A stretch of 64,000 nt of DNA from Acarospora socialis. Lineage: Eukaryota > Ascomycota > Lecanoromycetes > Acarosporales > Acarosporaceae. Below, in pieces: positions 47,860 through 60,368 of this stretch. The notes under the pieces are model-generated. The model saw only the letters and a list, made by a program, of their open reading frames with translations. It was not told where the DNA came from and did no database searches. Both the position numbers and the translations under genes were made by a program. The stretch spans positions 1,054,001 to 1,118,000 of the forward strand of contig JAMYGW020000005.1 of NCBI GenBank assembly GCA_025617375.2, read 5' to 3'. Positions within the stretch are counted from its first letter, which is position 1. The number at the start of each line of letters is the position of its first letter.

Positions 47860-49434
47860 TCAATTCTCCACCCCAATCCTCACCCCCTTCTCCTCCCCCG
47901 GCACCACCCTCTCCTCCCTCTCACCCTTCAACCCCGGCAACTCCTTCAACGCCTCACCAATAATCCTCAACGCCGTCGCGATCTGCTCCTCGCTAATCAC
48001 CAGCGGCGGCGCCAAGCGGATGATATTCTGATGCGTCGGTTTAGCCTTCACCGCATCGTCAGCAACACTTTCGGAACGCGACGTCGACGTGACGTGGGCG
48101 ATTTTGAGAGCTCTGCCCACCAGTAGACCCTTCTGTTTGAGCAGCATGCACAGATCCCAGGCGCTGTGGCCGCCGGTGCGGGACTCGTCGATGACGATGG
48201 CGTTGAGGAGGCCCTTGCCGCGGACGGTGGCGATGATGGGGCTGCGTAGGTCGTGCAGACCCTGTCGGAAAACGTGGCCAAGGTGTTGGGCGCGGGCGAC
48301 GAGGTCCTCGTCGCGCACGATCTCGAGCGCGCGGATGGCGACGGCGCAGCCGAGCGGGTTGCCGCCGTACGTGGAGCCGTGCGTGCCGGGCTCGACGGTC
48401 AGCATGACGTCGCGGGCGCCCAGCACGCACGAGACGGGGTACATGCCGCCGGAGATGGCTTTGCCGAGGAGGACGAGGTCGGGCTTGATGGCGCTCCATT
48501 CGTGGCAGAGGAGCTTGCCGGTGCGGGCGATGCCCGTTTGGATCTCGTCGCAGATGAGGAGGACGTTGTGTTTGGTGCAGAGGGCGCGCGCTTCGGCGAG
48601 GTAGGTTTCGGAGGGGACGACGATGCCGGCTTCGCCTTGGATCGGCTCGACGAGGAAGGCGGCGGTGCGGGGGCCGTGCGCTTCGAGGGCGGCGGTTAGG
48701 GTGGGGATGTCGTTGTATGGGATCCGTTGTTTGGTCGAGGGGCAGGTGGAGCCGATGTTGGGGAGGTAGGGGCCGTAGTTGTCGCGGGACTCGGGGTCGG
48801 TAGACATGGAGATTGCGGCGAACTGTTCCGTTCGAATATCAGCCAGCATTGGGATCTATGTGCTGCGAGGAAGAAATACCGTTCTGCCGTGGAAGTTCTC
48901 CGAGACGCTCATCACTATCGCCTCGTTCTCCGGAATCCCTTTGACCTTGTAGCCCCATTTCCGCGCAATCTTCACCGCCGTCTCCACCGCCTCTGCTCCC
49001 GTGTTCATGGGCAAGACCATGTCAAACCCAAAGAACTTGGTCACGAATTCGGCGAACCTTGGGAAGACATCGTTGTAGAATGCCCGAGAGCTTAGCGTTA
49101 ATCTGCCCGCTTGCTCGGTCAGGGCTTTCACTAGCTCTGGATGGCAATGGCCCTGGTTGACCGCGCTGTAGGCACTGAGGAAGTCGAGATATTCGCGCCC
49201 TTCGCAGTCCCATACCGAACAGCCGGAGGCGCATGAATAGCAAACGGGGAGTGAGTGGTAGTTGTGCGCTGCGTACGTGTGCTCACTCTCTATGGCTTCT
49301 TCGGTCGAGCTGGAGTGATAGCGGGATGGATCTGGTTTGCCGGTGGGATGGAAGGAGGGTGTGGTGGCTTTGAGGGTTGTGCTATTGGTGCTATTGGTAT
49401 GGCTTGGAGAGGTGGGTGTTGCTATTGGAGCCAT
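47860..49434 (-). CDS. CAR2: Ornithine aminotransferase
   Basis: My preferred model has minus-strand exons 49434-48880, 48822-48121 and 48045-47860, giving 480 residues. It is a PLP enzyme of arginine catabolism that turns ornithine and 2-oxoglutarate into glutamate semialdehyde and glutamate. Visible landmarks: [76 protein letters not shown], the PLP lysine in [14 protein letters not shown], and [17 protein letters not shown]. The second intron (48046-48120) is 75 nt, has no stop and keeps the frame, so it can be misread as coding; removing it restores [19 protein letters not shown]. It has GTGGGC and AAG ends and a CTGAC branch-like site. Without a peroxisomal or mitochondrial signal, the enzyme is probably cytosolic, as in yeast. 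Confidence 0.92.
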
Positions 49435-49909
49435 GATGACAATGCTGCTGTATCCTCTGATGGGAATCCCTCTTCAGTTTTCTTGAGTCTCTAGTTTACG
49501 GTGTGCAACGTGGACGGATCATAGGGGAGATTAAGTATTGGAAAGCTGCTTCGCATCTAAACCTCTAAGTGCAAGTCCATCCACCGCATGACCACAAGCG
49601 TTAAAAAGCGTTCCCACCTGCCGTTAGAGTTACACGGCTCTACACGATATGATGAAAGTGACTCTGATTAACCAATCGCTATAGACCCGATTGGAAAAAA
49701 TCCAGACCTTTCCTCGACTGGACTTGCGCTTAACGGTTCGATGCGTGGCGGGGCAGTCTCTTCTCGTGGGGCCTGCAGGTGGCATGCGTTAATTAGTAAT
49801 CAATCGGCATCGATTCAGTTTTACCGCAGTAAGACTAACGGAACACTCGGTCATCCAGCCTTACGGCTCGTTACCTTGATTCAGGGTCAGAGTAAACATT
49901 CAATGGACA
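49435..49909. promoter_or_regulatory. Divergent intergenic region
   Basis: This holds the promoters of the aminotransferase (minus) and GPI10 (plus). No motif stands out. Confidence 0.4.
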
Positions 49910-52142
49910 ATGTCGACCATGGCAGAAACGGAGGGTGCAACCTCTGTTGATAGAGAAGCAGTCATACTTCAGGATGATAAGAGATCAAAGCGACGAAGAG
50001 CTGTTCGGGACGCCGTGCAGTCTGCTACGTCGCGGGATATCTTACTGTTCCTGGTCGCCTTCCGAGTGCTGAATGCACTGTGCATCAGGACGTTCTTCCA
50101 GCCGGACGAATACTTTCAATCGCTGGAGCCAGCATGGCACATAGCATTCGGAAAGGATAGCGGTGCATGGATCACATGGGTACTTCATACTCGATTCTCC
50201 GATGCTTCTGTCTACACCCTACTGATATGCGAAAAGGAGTGGAAACTTCGTCTGCGGTCTGCGATACACCCTCTAATCTTTGCCGTGGTGTATTACATTG
50301 CTTCCACCTTGTCGCAGATATTGCAGTTGTCTCCAGCCTATCGGGCGGATCTTTTGATCGCAGTGCCGAAGGTCTTGCAAGCAATATTCGCAGCTTTCGG
50401 CGATCATTATACTTGGAAGTTGGCGGAGAAAGTCTACGGGCATGGCAGCAATGAGGCTTGGGCGGCTGTACGTAGCATCCTAGCTAGAGTCAATCTTGAA
50501 ACCCTTTCATACACACCCTGAGGCTGATGTATAGTCCGAGGCGATCTATAGCTTGCATTGACTGTCTGTAGCCCTTGGCAGTGGTTCTGCGCGACCCGCA
50601 CATTTTCGAATTCTTTGGAAACGACATTGACAGTCATAGCCTTGAAACTGTGGCCCTTCAGATGGACAAAAAACACTGTAGAAGATGGAGCAGATAACAA
50701 TGTGCCCGTACAGGCATGCAAAGAGGGCACCAACGGGTACGGTGTGCTTCAAGATTTTGCTCAGTTCGTGGCTACATCCCCTATTCACAACTACAAGCAG
50801 CTGAGTTGAGATCGTTTGACAGGCTACGGATAGCGCTGCTGCTAGCGGCTCTGGCTTCTATACTTCGTCCAACAAATCTCCTTATTTGGCTATGTATCGG
50901 TCTGTTCTCCTTCGTCAATGCAAGTAAGAAGGAGCGGACGATTCTGGTTCGTGAAGCCTTGCTGTGCGGGTACGTGCTCTATACGGCTTTGTACATATGT
51001 CATTGTTGGTACTGACCCTTACTAGTTCTTCAGTCCTGATCCTCTCGTCTTTTCTTGATAGACTATACTACCACACCTGGACCTTCCCTCCACTCCGCTT
51101 CCTCTACTTCAATATCGCCCAGTCGCTTGCAGTCATCTACGGGAAGAATGATTGGCATTACTACCTCACGCAAGGATTCCCTGCCCTTCTCACCACCTCT
51201 ATACCATTCGCCGCCATTGGTCTATACAGAGCCCTAACCGTGCCGTCACGAACTTCCGCCCTCAACAGCATGAAAACCTCTGCTACGACGGCGATTAAAT
51301 ATGAGCTTGCCGTCACTGTTATCATAGTCCCTACAGTTCTCTCGTTTGTCTCCCATAAAGAAATGCGCTTCATATATCCGCTGCTTCCCATCCTACATGT
51401 TCTTGCTGCACAACCTTTCACTACATACTTTCTTCCTGCTGTCTCTCCTGCATCCGCTGTTCATAATACCCTGGCATCGAGACTGAAAACAGCTCTTCTG
51501 GTTTTCATCCTCGCTCTCAACGCCTTTATCGGTCACTACGGAACATCCGTCCATCAAGCCGGCGTCATCTCCGTGCACGACTATCTCCGGCACCAACATG
51601 AGCAGCATTACTTGACACAGCCGCCCTCACTCTTGCACATAGTACCAGCCGATACGACCATGACCGTTGGTTTCCTGATGCCCTGTCACTCGACCCCATG
51701 GCGAAGTCACCTCGTCCACCCAGGGATCAAAGCATGGGCACTCGAATGCGAACCGCCCGTCAATATGAACGCAACCGAAAGAGCAGGATACGTGGACGAG
51801 GCCGACAGATTCTACGCCAACCCCATCGCCTTCCTCTCGCAGGAAATGGGGCCACAGCCACGGGAGCGATCGAGCTTGGGCTTCAAACTCCCTCGCCTAG
51901 GCTTGGGTCAAGGTGCTGTAAATATGGGCGATAGCACGGATGGGACGAGAGACAAAAAGCAGTGGCCGGAGTATCTCGTCTTCTTCGAGCAAGCGGAAGG
52001 GACAATCCGGACGTTTCTGAAAGGCAGTGGGTATAAGGAGTGTTGGCGTGGGTTCAATAGTCACGGGCACGACGACTGGAGGAGGAAAGGGGATGTGATC
52101 GTGTGGTGTTTGAGAAAGAATTCGGAGACCAAAAGTGTATAA
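49910..52142 (+). CDS. GPI10: GPI mannosyltransferase 3 (Gpi10/PIG-B, GT22)
   Basis: Exons 49910-50179, 50237-50467, 50552-50741, 50801-50969 and 51026-52142 give 658 residues. The enzyme adds the third mannose to the GPI anchor precursor in the ER lumen, using dolichol-phosphate-mannose. GT22 features are present: [37 protein letters not shown] (first loop with the catalytic-type acidic residues), [18 protein letters not shown] restored across intron 1, then [49 protein letters not shown] and [20 protein letters not shown]. It has about nine membrane segments. ATG 49910 or 49919 could both start the protein; neither affects the conserved region. The exon 3 donor is the weakest join. Confidence 0.9.
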
Positions 52143-53007
52143 TATAGGGGGCTTTACTGGAGGTAGATGTGATCCACATGGTGATAGCTGGTTGTCTGGA
52201 CGAAGTACATCACCATCAGTGTATAGAGGCGTCTCGTATATGGAGATCTGCACTTTTCTGTATAACAAACAAGGAGAGCATACTTTTAGCTCGTACAGAT
52301 TTCCCATCAAACTTATTCACGTTGACGCATACTCTGCAAACACGCCCACGCTTTTGCGTCAAGTAAAGCTCCGTACCAAGGTCGGAGAGACAAAATCCGT
52401 CGGCGCAATCCAGGACGCGAGTTCCGTATTACTCATCCTTTGAGCATAACAACGACCGGAACACACGGCATCCACATTTTCTTGAACAAAATTTATTCAG
52501 ATAGTTTTGACTGAAGTCAAGGTTAGAGCATTCAAGAGGGCATATATTCTAAAATGTCACTAGCATCAGCTTGTTGTCCTATATCTTCGACGTCACATCT
52601 CGGGGTTTCCACCTCAAGAAAATTGTCGTCATAACTAAATCGCAAGTCCCTCGGCCTCATGATTACTGATATCTCCGACAGCACTAAGATACCCTACTTT
52701 AACCCCGTAGTCCGCGATCAAGCATCTCACCTTTCCGATCGCCTTAGCCGCATCAGCTGCCCAATTAGATCATCGATCACTTGCCTACCCTAAGATCGAT
52801 GAGTAACTTTATGCAAAGTCTTTGAATTCGTCCGCCTTAGTCGGCAAATGATCCTGCCTACTCTACCTAAGTCCATGGGTGTGCTTGCTAATCCATAGAG
52901 GCAACGGTCACTTACGACACCGCTTATATTTCCCTTGTACGAGCCTGCAATCTGTTGGAAACTCGAAAATGTTGAGTTGACGGAGTACCGAACCAAAACG
53001 TTCGAGA
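52143..53007. promoter_or_regulatory. Intergenic region upstream of the ABC transporter
   Basis: Both flanking genes are on the plus strand. The 865 nt is AT-richer than the genes and should hold the GPI10 terminator and the ABC transporter promoter. I find no gene. Confidence 0.4.
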
Positions 53008-56000
53008 ATGATGGCGGGTCATGGTGAAGAGAAGGAGCTGCGGACTACCGACCCAGTGGCAGCTACAAATGCTACCAACTCCAGTGAGCCTGTCGCCACG
53101 GAGCCTCTGCAATATGTCGTCTCCGAGAGCGAGTCGTCCATCTCGGAGCGGGAGAAAGACCCAGAGAAGAGGGTGAGGAGGACGACGACCGCTCGAACGA
53201 TAAGCACTGCTGGCGCATCGGGTCTGTCAAGTCAAGGCGATGAAACTAAGAGCGTGGACCGCACATCAACGAAGAAAGCTTGGTACAAGAGATTGAATCC
53301 GTTGAAGCGAAAGCACAAGCCGCCAGTGCCGAAGGAGAGGGTTGTGTCGAGGGAGTACGAGGCCGGGCTCTTTAGCCGACTAACCTTCCAATGGATGTCA
53401 CCAATGATGAGGGTATGTGATCTAACATCTTACTGCTAGGAAACAGACTATTAACTGGTATGGCTCACGCAGGTCGGATATCAACGGCCACTCGAACTCA
53501 ACGACATCTGGCTGGTTAACCCTGACCGGAGTGCGGAAGTACTGTCAGCAAAGCTCACCTCTTCCTTTCAGAAACGTGTTGAGAGGGGAGATAAATATCC
53601 ACTACTATGGGCCATGCACGAGACGTTCAAGGTCGAGTTCTGGATAGGCGGCTTGTGTCAACTCTTCGCCAGCGTCTTCCAGGTCATGTCACCTTTCACA
53701 CTCCGTTACCTCATCTCGTTCGCCACCCAAGCATACTACGCTCAACATGGTGGGAGTGCAGGTCCTCACATCGGTAAAGGACTTGGGTTGGTATTCGGTG
53801 TTACGATCATGCAGGTCTTGCAAAGTCTGGGTACAAATCACTTCATATATCGAGGGATGATGGTCGGTGGGCAGTCCAGGGCAGTGCTCATAACCGTCAT
53901 CTTCGAGAAAGCAATGAAGTTGTCAGGTCGAGCAAAAGCTGGAGGCAAAGCTATCGAAGACGCCCTTGCACCTGATCAGACTTCACCTGACAACGAGCAC
54001 GGTACACAGCAAGATGGATGGTTGAAACGAATGATAAAGAAGAAAACCCAACCGAAGGGAGGACCTCAAAGTACACCTGACAAGGCTCGAGGCATATCTG
54101 GAGATGGCGCTGGCTGGGGAAACGGCAAAGTCATCAACCTTATGTCCACGGATACCTATCGCGTGGACCAAGCATCTGGCATGTTCCATATGGTGTGGAC
54201 ATCTCCGGTCGCTGTCATCATCACCTTGGTTGTGCTTCTCATCAACTTGACATACAGTGCCCTAGCCGGTTTCGCACTACTTGTTATAGGTGTTCCTGTA
54301 TTGACCGAAGCGGTGAAGAGACTTTTCGTTCGGCGGAGGGCGATCAACAAGGTCACCGATCAGAGGGTATCATTAACTCAAGAAATCTTGCAGGCAGTCA
54401 GATTCGTAAAATACTTTGGATGGGAGAGCAGTTTCCTTGAAAGGCTCGGGGAGATCCGAAAGAGGGAGATCCGATCAATACAGATCCTGCTCTCTATTCG
54501 AAATGCGATCAACGCCGTTTCCATGTCTCTTCCAATCTTCGCGTCCATGTTAGCTTTCATCACATATTCTCTTTCCAAGCATGAGTTGGATCCAGCTCCG
54601 ATCTTCTCCTCGCTCGCCCTTTTCAATTCGCTACGTATGCCACTCAACTTGCTTCCGTTGGTTATTGGGCAGATTATCGACGCATGGGCCTCGCTCGGAC
54701 GTATTCAGGAATTTCTGACGGCGGAGGAGCAAAAAGACGAGTTCAACTGGGACTTTGAAGGCAAAAACGCAGTCGAAATGAAACACGCCGATTTCACCTG
54801 GGAACGGACCGCCACGCAGGAATCTGACATGAAACCTACTGACCAGCAGGGCAAGGATCCAGTCAAAGAAGCCATGAAGGCTGAGAAAGCCGAGGCGAAA
54901 GCCAAGAAACTCGCCTTGAAAGAAGCCAAGGCTGGTCGACCAAGTGTCTCCGGAGATGGCACGGACAGTGCAAGCACTCTCACCGAGGTCGAACCGTTTA
55001 AGCTCCAAGACCTGGACTTCACCGTTGGAAGGAACGAACTGCTCGCCATTATTGGAGGTGTTGGCTCTGGGAAGAGTTCTGTCCTGGCTGCCCTTGCAGG
55101 AGAGATGCGGAAGACCAACGGCGAAGTCGTCATGGGAGCATCAAGAGCTTTCTGTCCGCAGTACGCTTGGATCCAAAATGAGACGGTGAAGGAAAACATA
55201 CTCTTCGGCAAAGAATACAACCGAGAGTGGTACGAGAAGGTCATTGATGCCTGTGCGTTACGGCCGGACTTAGAGATGCTACCAAACGGCGATCAGACAG
55301 AAATCGGTGAACGAGGTATCACCGTGTCCGGAGGGCAAAAGCAGCGATTGAACATTGCAAGGGCAATTTATTTCAACTCGGACATTGTATTAATGGATGA
55401 CCCTTTGAGCGCAGTCGAGTAAGTCCTCTGGATGTTTCCTTAGCATCTATTGCGTGATTTATGCTTACCTTAATCAGTGCCCATGTTGGACGTCACATCT
55501 TTGACCATGCCATCTCCGGATTACTGAAGGACAAATGCCGGATTCTTGCCACCCATCAGCTTCATGTTCTCAATCGTTGCGACAGGATTATCTGGATGCA
55601 AGAAGGCCGCATCGAGACCATTGATACCTTTGATAATCTCATGCGGGACAATGAAGCCTTTCGGAGGTTGATGGCCAGCACGGCACAGGAAGAGGTCGTT
55701 GAGGATGAAAAGAATGTAAACGAGGATGAAGTTGAAGACGAGAAGAAAGACTCCAAGAAGAGGAAGCGCTCCAAGCCCGGAATGGCACTGATGCAACAAG
55801 AGGAACGGGCCGTGAAAAGCGTGTCCTGGAGTATCTATACTGCTTACATTCGGGCTTCTGGAAGTATCTTGAACGGTCCACTCGTCCTCTTCCTTCTTGT
55901 TATTTCTCAGTGTGCGAACATTGCCACCAGCTTATGGCTGTCTTACTGGACGTCGAACGAGTTTGGACTTTCGTCGGGCCAGTACATCGGCGTCTACACT

Positions 56001-57636
56001 GCGCTCGGCGTGGTGCAGGCTCTGCTGATGTTTGCGTTTTCGGTCACACTGTCAATTCTAGGAACGACTGCCAGCAAAGTCATGCTTCAGCGAGCCATGA
56101 CTCGAGTATTGAGGGCACCTATGTCGTTTTTCGATACAACCCCTCTCGGAAGAATTACCAACAGATTCTCAAAGGACATTGACATCATGGACAACACCTT
56201 AACGGACGCGATGCGGATGTACTTCTTTACTCTGGCCATGATCATCTCTGTCTTCGCCCTAATCATAGTCTTCTTCCACTACGTAAGTTGTTCCGTGCTT
56301 ATGGCGCCGTCTGTAAGGATATATGCTAACAAAGAGGTAGTTCGCGATTGCCTTGGGGCCTCTATTCCTAATGTTTCTCTTTTCAGCCAGCTACTATCGA
56401 GCGTCAGCTCGAGAGATGAAGCGGCATGAGTCTGTCCTTCGATCCGTGGTGTTTGCTCGCTTTAGCGAGGCAATCTCGGGCACAGCATGCATTCGCGCCT
56501 ACGGTCTCCAGGATCGTTTCACCGCAAGCATAAGGGACTCTGTCAACATGATGGATAGCGCGTATTTCCTGACCTTCTCGAACCAACGTTGGCTTAGTGT
56601 CAGGTTGGATTGCATCGGCAACCTCCTCGTATTGACCACTGGTATTCTGGTTGTTACATCGAGGTTCAATGTCTCCCCGAGCATCGCTGGGTTGGTGCTC
56701 TCTTACATCTTATCGATTGTTATGATGATTCAATTCACGGTACGACAGTTGGCGGAAGTGGAGAATGCAATGAATGCCACGGAGAGGTTGCATTATTATG
56801 GGACTCAGTTGGACGAAGAGGCACCTCTGCATCTGAAGGAGGTTAGGAAGAGCTGGCCGGAGAAGGGAGAAATAGTCTTCGACCAGGTGCAGATGCGCTA
56901 TAGGGAGGGTCTTCCATTGGTTCTCCAGGGCTTTGACATAAAAGTTGAGGGCGGAGAACGCATCGGTATAGTAGGACGCACTGGTGCTGGGAAGTCCAGC
57001 ATCATGTCGACACTTTTTCGTCTTGTTGAGCTTTCCGGAGGTACAATCAGTATAGACGGAGTCAACATCGCCACCATCGGACTGTACGACTTGCGATCCC
57101 GTCTGGCCATCATCCCCCAGGATCCAACGCTCTTCCGAGGCACCATTCGATCCAACCTCGACCCCTTCAACGAGCACACCGACCTTGAGCTCTGGTCCGC
57201 GCTACGACAATCCGATCTCGTCGACGCTGACGCCAAGCTCGAAGACAAAACGCACGGACGCATCCACCTCGACGGCGTCGTGGAAGAAGAAGGTCTCAAC
57301 TTCTCCCTCGGCCAACGACAACTCATGGCGCTCGCGCGCGCTCTCGTGCGCGGCTCGCAAATCATCGTCTGCGACGAGGCCACGTCCTCCGTCGACATGG
57401 AGACGGATCAGAAGATCCAGAAGACGATCGCGACAGGTTTCAAGGGCAAGACGTTGCTGTGCATTGCGCACAGACTCAAGACGATCATCAACTACGATCG
57501 CATCTGCGTCATGGATCAGGGCCGGATCGCAGAGCTAGACAAGCCGATCAATTTGTATGATCGTGGAGGCATCTTTAAGGGTATGTGCGATCGCAGCGGG
57601 ATCAGGAGGGAGGATTTCTTCGCCGAGGATTTGTAA
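53008..57636 (+). CDS. YOR1: YOR1-type ABC transporter (ABCC family)
   Basis: Exons 53008-53412, 53473-55418, 55478-56282 and 56341-57636 give 1,483 residues. After a hydrophilic N-terminus of about 120 residues come two TMD-NBD halves without the extra TMD0, as in Yor1. NBD1 has Walker A GGVGSGKSS, signature VSGGQKQRLNIARA and Walker B IVLMDDPLSAVD, where Asp replaces the catalytic Glu. NBD2 has Walker A GRTGAGKSS, signature NFSLGQRQLMALARA and Walker B IIVCDEATSSVD with Glu. One degenerate and one full ATP site is normal for ABCC exporters. The linker after NBD1 is strongly charged (EDEVEDEKKDSKKRKRSK) and may be phosphorylated. Yor1 exports oligomycin and other organic anions from the cell; the substrate here is unknown. 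Confidence 0.93.
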
Positions 57637-58112
57637 TGGATGTGTTGGGCATAGATAGTCGGTTCGGTGGATTTCTCCACTCAACCTTCTTGGCATCAGC
57701 TAGAGGGCACGCATGGTATGGGCGTTATCAGAGGTAGGAAGGGTCAAGGCATGGTACGGTATATACACAGCGAGCGAGCGAGCTAGAAATGTGATTACGA
57801 AGTTATGTTACCTACTTACTGTACCTACAAGCCTACTTCTAACGCAATATCTGCCCTCCTTTTGCAACGGTTGCCTTTCCTGTTCGGCCGATTTACAGTC
57901 ACCGCCCAGGTAGCCTGTGGTTAGGGTAAACTCGCGCGAGCTGGGTGAGTTCTTGGTTGTCCTTGCTTATTTAGACATTTACTGGACCTTGAACATATCA
58001 GTGGAACTCGTTCAGCTTCAAGTAGGTGACGTCAGTAGTGAATCATCCTTCTTCCGCTGCACCCTTAAAGCTCAAAGCTCCTCTCCGTGCTTGTTGCTGC
58101 CTTGTCAAAGCC
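57637..58112. promoter_or_regulatory. Intergenic region between two transporter genes
   Basis: Both genes point right. This 476 nt has a small GCGA-rich patch (about 57771-57784, AGCGAGCGAGCGAG) and otherwise nothing recognisable. Confidence 0.4.
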
Positions 58113-59600
58113 ATGCCCATGATGACCGAATTGCCTGCACAGCAGGACGTCACAGAACAGCTTCGGGAACAGCCATTTGAGGTAGGCCTTAATCCTGATG
58201 GTCAAGCGGTGGAGGAGAATTACACTCCAGTGGCTTCAGCGGTAGCGGAAAGTCGACGGACCGCTATCGTGGTTGCTCTTGGTGCCTGGTGTGCCCTGTT
58301 TCCTGTCGCGGGGCTCTTGAATACACTTGGGACGTTCCAAACATACGTCGTGCAGCATCAGCTTCGCGATTATTCTGAATATGAAGTCGGCTGGATCTTT
58401 TCCATGTACCCCTTTCTGCTGGCCTTTGGTGGAGGACAAGTCGGTAAGTTACGAAACCTTGCTCCTTAATACCGACGTCAATACTACCATAACATCATCA
58501 AAATATTACTGAAATACTGACTCTTTAATTAAGGGCCTATCTTCGATGCGTACGGACTCAGATGGCTTCTGATACCCGGCTATCTTAGCTTTGTCGTCGC
58601 ACTCGTGGCGTTTTCCTTCTGCACCAGTAAGTCAACAACGTCTACGGAGTATATTGATGCAATACTTAAGCTAATCCGTACTACTGAAGAATACTATCAA
58701 TTCTTTCTGAGCTTTGGCATTCTCGGAGGCGTCGCCAGCGCCTGTGTATGGACCACCAGTCTTGCTACGACTGGGCACTGGTATTTCCATCATCGTGGAA
58801 TCGCCACTGGCGTGGTGACGTCTGCAGGTCCCTTGGGTGGCATCGTCTTTCCTCTCTTGTTCGAACACCTCGAGCTTCAGATCGGATTTGGCTGGACGAT
58901 CCGTGTCATCGCCCTTATTTGCTTGGTCATGGGCATCCTTGCTATCGCTCTCATGCGCACCCGCCTCCCATCCTCGAATCATATTAGATGGAATGCCAAC
59001 TTCACGATTCTTACCGATACCCGCTTCGTCTTGACAATCTTTGCGATGTTCTTCATCGACTTTGCCTGCTTAATTCCAGCGGCATACATCACACCGTACG
59101 CCATATCCCAAGGTATGGACAGCCGCATGGCATATCGGCTGCTCGCCATCATGAATGCGGCCCAAGTTCCTGGTCGCATGATACCCGGCTGGCTCGCGGA
59201 TCACGTGGGAAGGTTCAATGTGAAGGTTCTCAGCAGCTTGCCATGCGCTATGGTCATTTTGATTCTTTGGCTGTTTGCCACAAATACAGGCACCATTGTT
59301 GCATTTAGCGTCTTGTTCGGCTTATTGAGCGGGACGGCCAACAGTCTCACACCAGTTTGCATCTCGCAGCTATGCCGTACCGAGGATTATGGGAGTAAAT
59401 ACGGGACTGCATATCTGTTCCTGAGCCCGGCGACTCTGATAGGTATTCCCGTTGCAGGGGCGGTTCTGGATAGTGACGGAAAAGGGGCCAATTTTCGAGG
59501 CCTTGTTCTACTTTGTGGATTCACCTATCTTGCTTCATCGGTTTTCTTTATACTTGCGCGGATTGCTGGAGCAGGCTTAAAGGTCAGGAAGGTCTTTTGA
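58113..59600 (+). CDS. Monocarboxylate-transporter-like MFS protein
   Basis: Exons 58113-58443, 58534-58626 and 58690-59600 give 444 residues with about 12 membrane segments. Fungal MCT-like features include GAWCALFPVAGLLNTLGTFQTYV with YSEYEVGWIFSMYPFLLAFGGGQVGPIFDAYG, the SFGILGGVASACVWTTS stretch, GHWYFHHRGIATGVVTSAGPLGGIVFPLL, and VPGRMIPGWLADHVGRFN. In yeast, related Mch proteins (Mch5, riboflavin) do not carry monocarboxylates, so the substrate is open. It sits directly downstream of the ABC exporter on the same strand, but no biosynthetic gene is nearby. Confidence 0.88.
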
Positions 59601-59748
59601 TAGATAGAGGGATATATTCGAGAACCACGGCTCTCTTGGGCCACATATATAAATCTAGAATGAGACATGCCTCTAGTACCTCATGATATTTGTGCTCGGC
59701 GGGAAACCTCTAGTCTAACTTTGCTCCGCGAATAAAGAAACGCACAGC

Positions 59749-59964
59749 ATGTCGAGCCAACATTCTCTTCGAAGACGTAAACTCCTTAGTTTGCCTGCGG
59801 AGACCCTGATCGAGATAGTTTCATCGGTATGCTATGCTCAGTCCACATTTAATTGCGTATTAACCAAATCCTAGACGTCGCAGGCATTGAAAAAATGTCT
59901 TTGTTTGACTTGTATAGGACTTCGACTGCTATCACGGCCCGCCTTAGGGCGAGTATCAGCATAA
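59749..59964 (+). pseudogene. Truncated F-box protein relic
   Basis: The ATG at 59749 opens MSSQHSLRRRKLLSLPAETLIEIVSS. A likely intron (59827-59874) joins to TSQALKKCLCLTCIGLRLL and then SRPALG, a recognisable fungal F-box pattern (LPAETLIEIV, then CLTC-x-GLR). The frame stops at 59964 after about 55 residues, and no leucine-rich or other substrate domain follows. It is probably a decayed end of an F-box gene. A short expressed F-box peptide cannot be excluded. Confidence 0.45.
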
Positions 59965-60368
59965 AACTGCCAGTCTATGAGGGCGATCCTCCGCAATCAA
60001 TGCTTACGTGCGTACTTCGATCAGATTACGCTTCTTGAAGGGGCAAAGGAGACTCGATAGTATGAAGGTGATAGGTAGAGATGCAAATGGAAAATATGAG
60101 GCATGATTCTCGGGGACTTTTGGCGTGAAAGGTATTCTATACGTGGTGTTAAGTTCTGCTGTCCATATAACACGTTTACGAGTAGGACCATCGAAGTCTT
60201 TCCTAAAGTGTTGGCGACCATTCGAAGTCTTTCATGCAGTACATGGACGAGCCGAGTCTTTTACCCTACATCTAAAGCAAATCCAAGCTCATAAGGTATT
60301 CATTCTAATACCACAAACTGGCATAATCTATCCTATAGCTCTTTAGCACGCTCCATCTCAAAGTCCCC
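59965..60368. other. Intergenic region
   Basis: This lies between the F-box relic and the end of the Fig1-like gene. No feature is seen. Confidence 0.35.

Noticed and set aside
48059-48499. Arg/His-rich minus-strand frame within the aminotransferase region
   Set aside because: It overlaps the conserved aminotransferase frame, which carries the PLP lysine motif; GC-rich codons keep it open.
53008-59600. Secondary-metabolite cluster around the ABC and MFS transporters
   Set aside because: No synthase, tailoring enzyme or cluster regulator lies beside them; two adjacent transporters are not enough.
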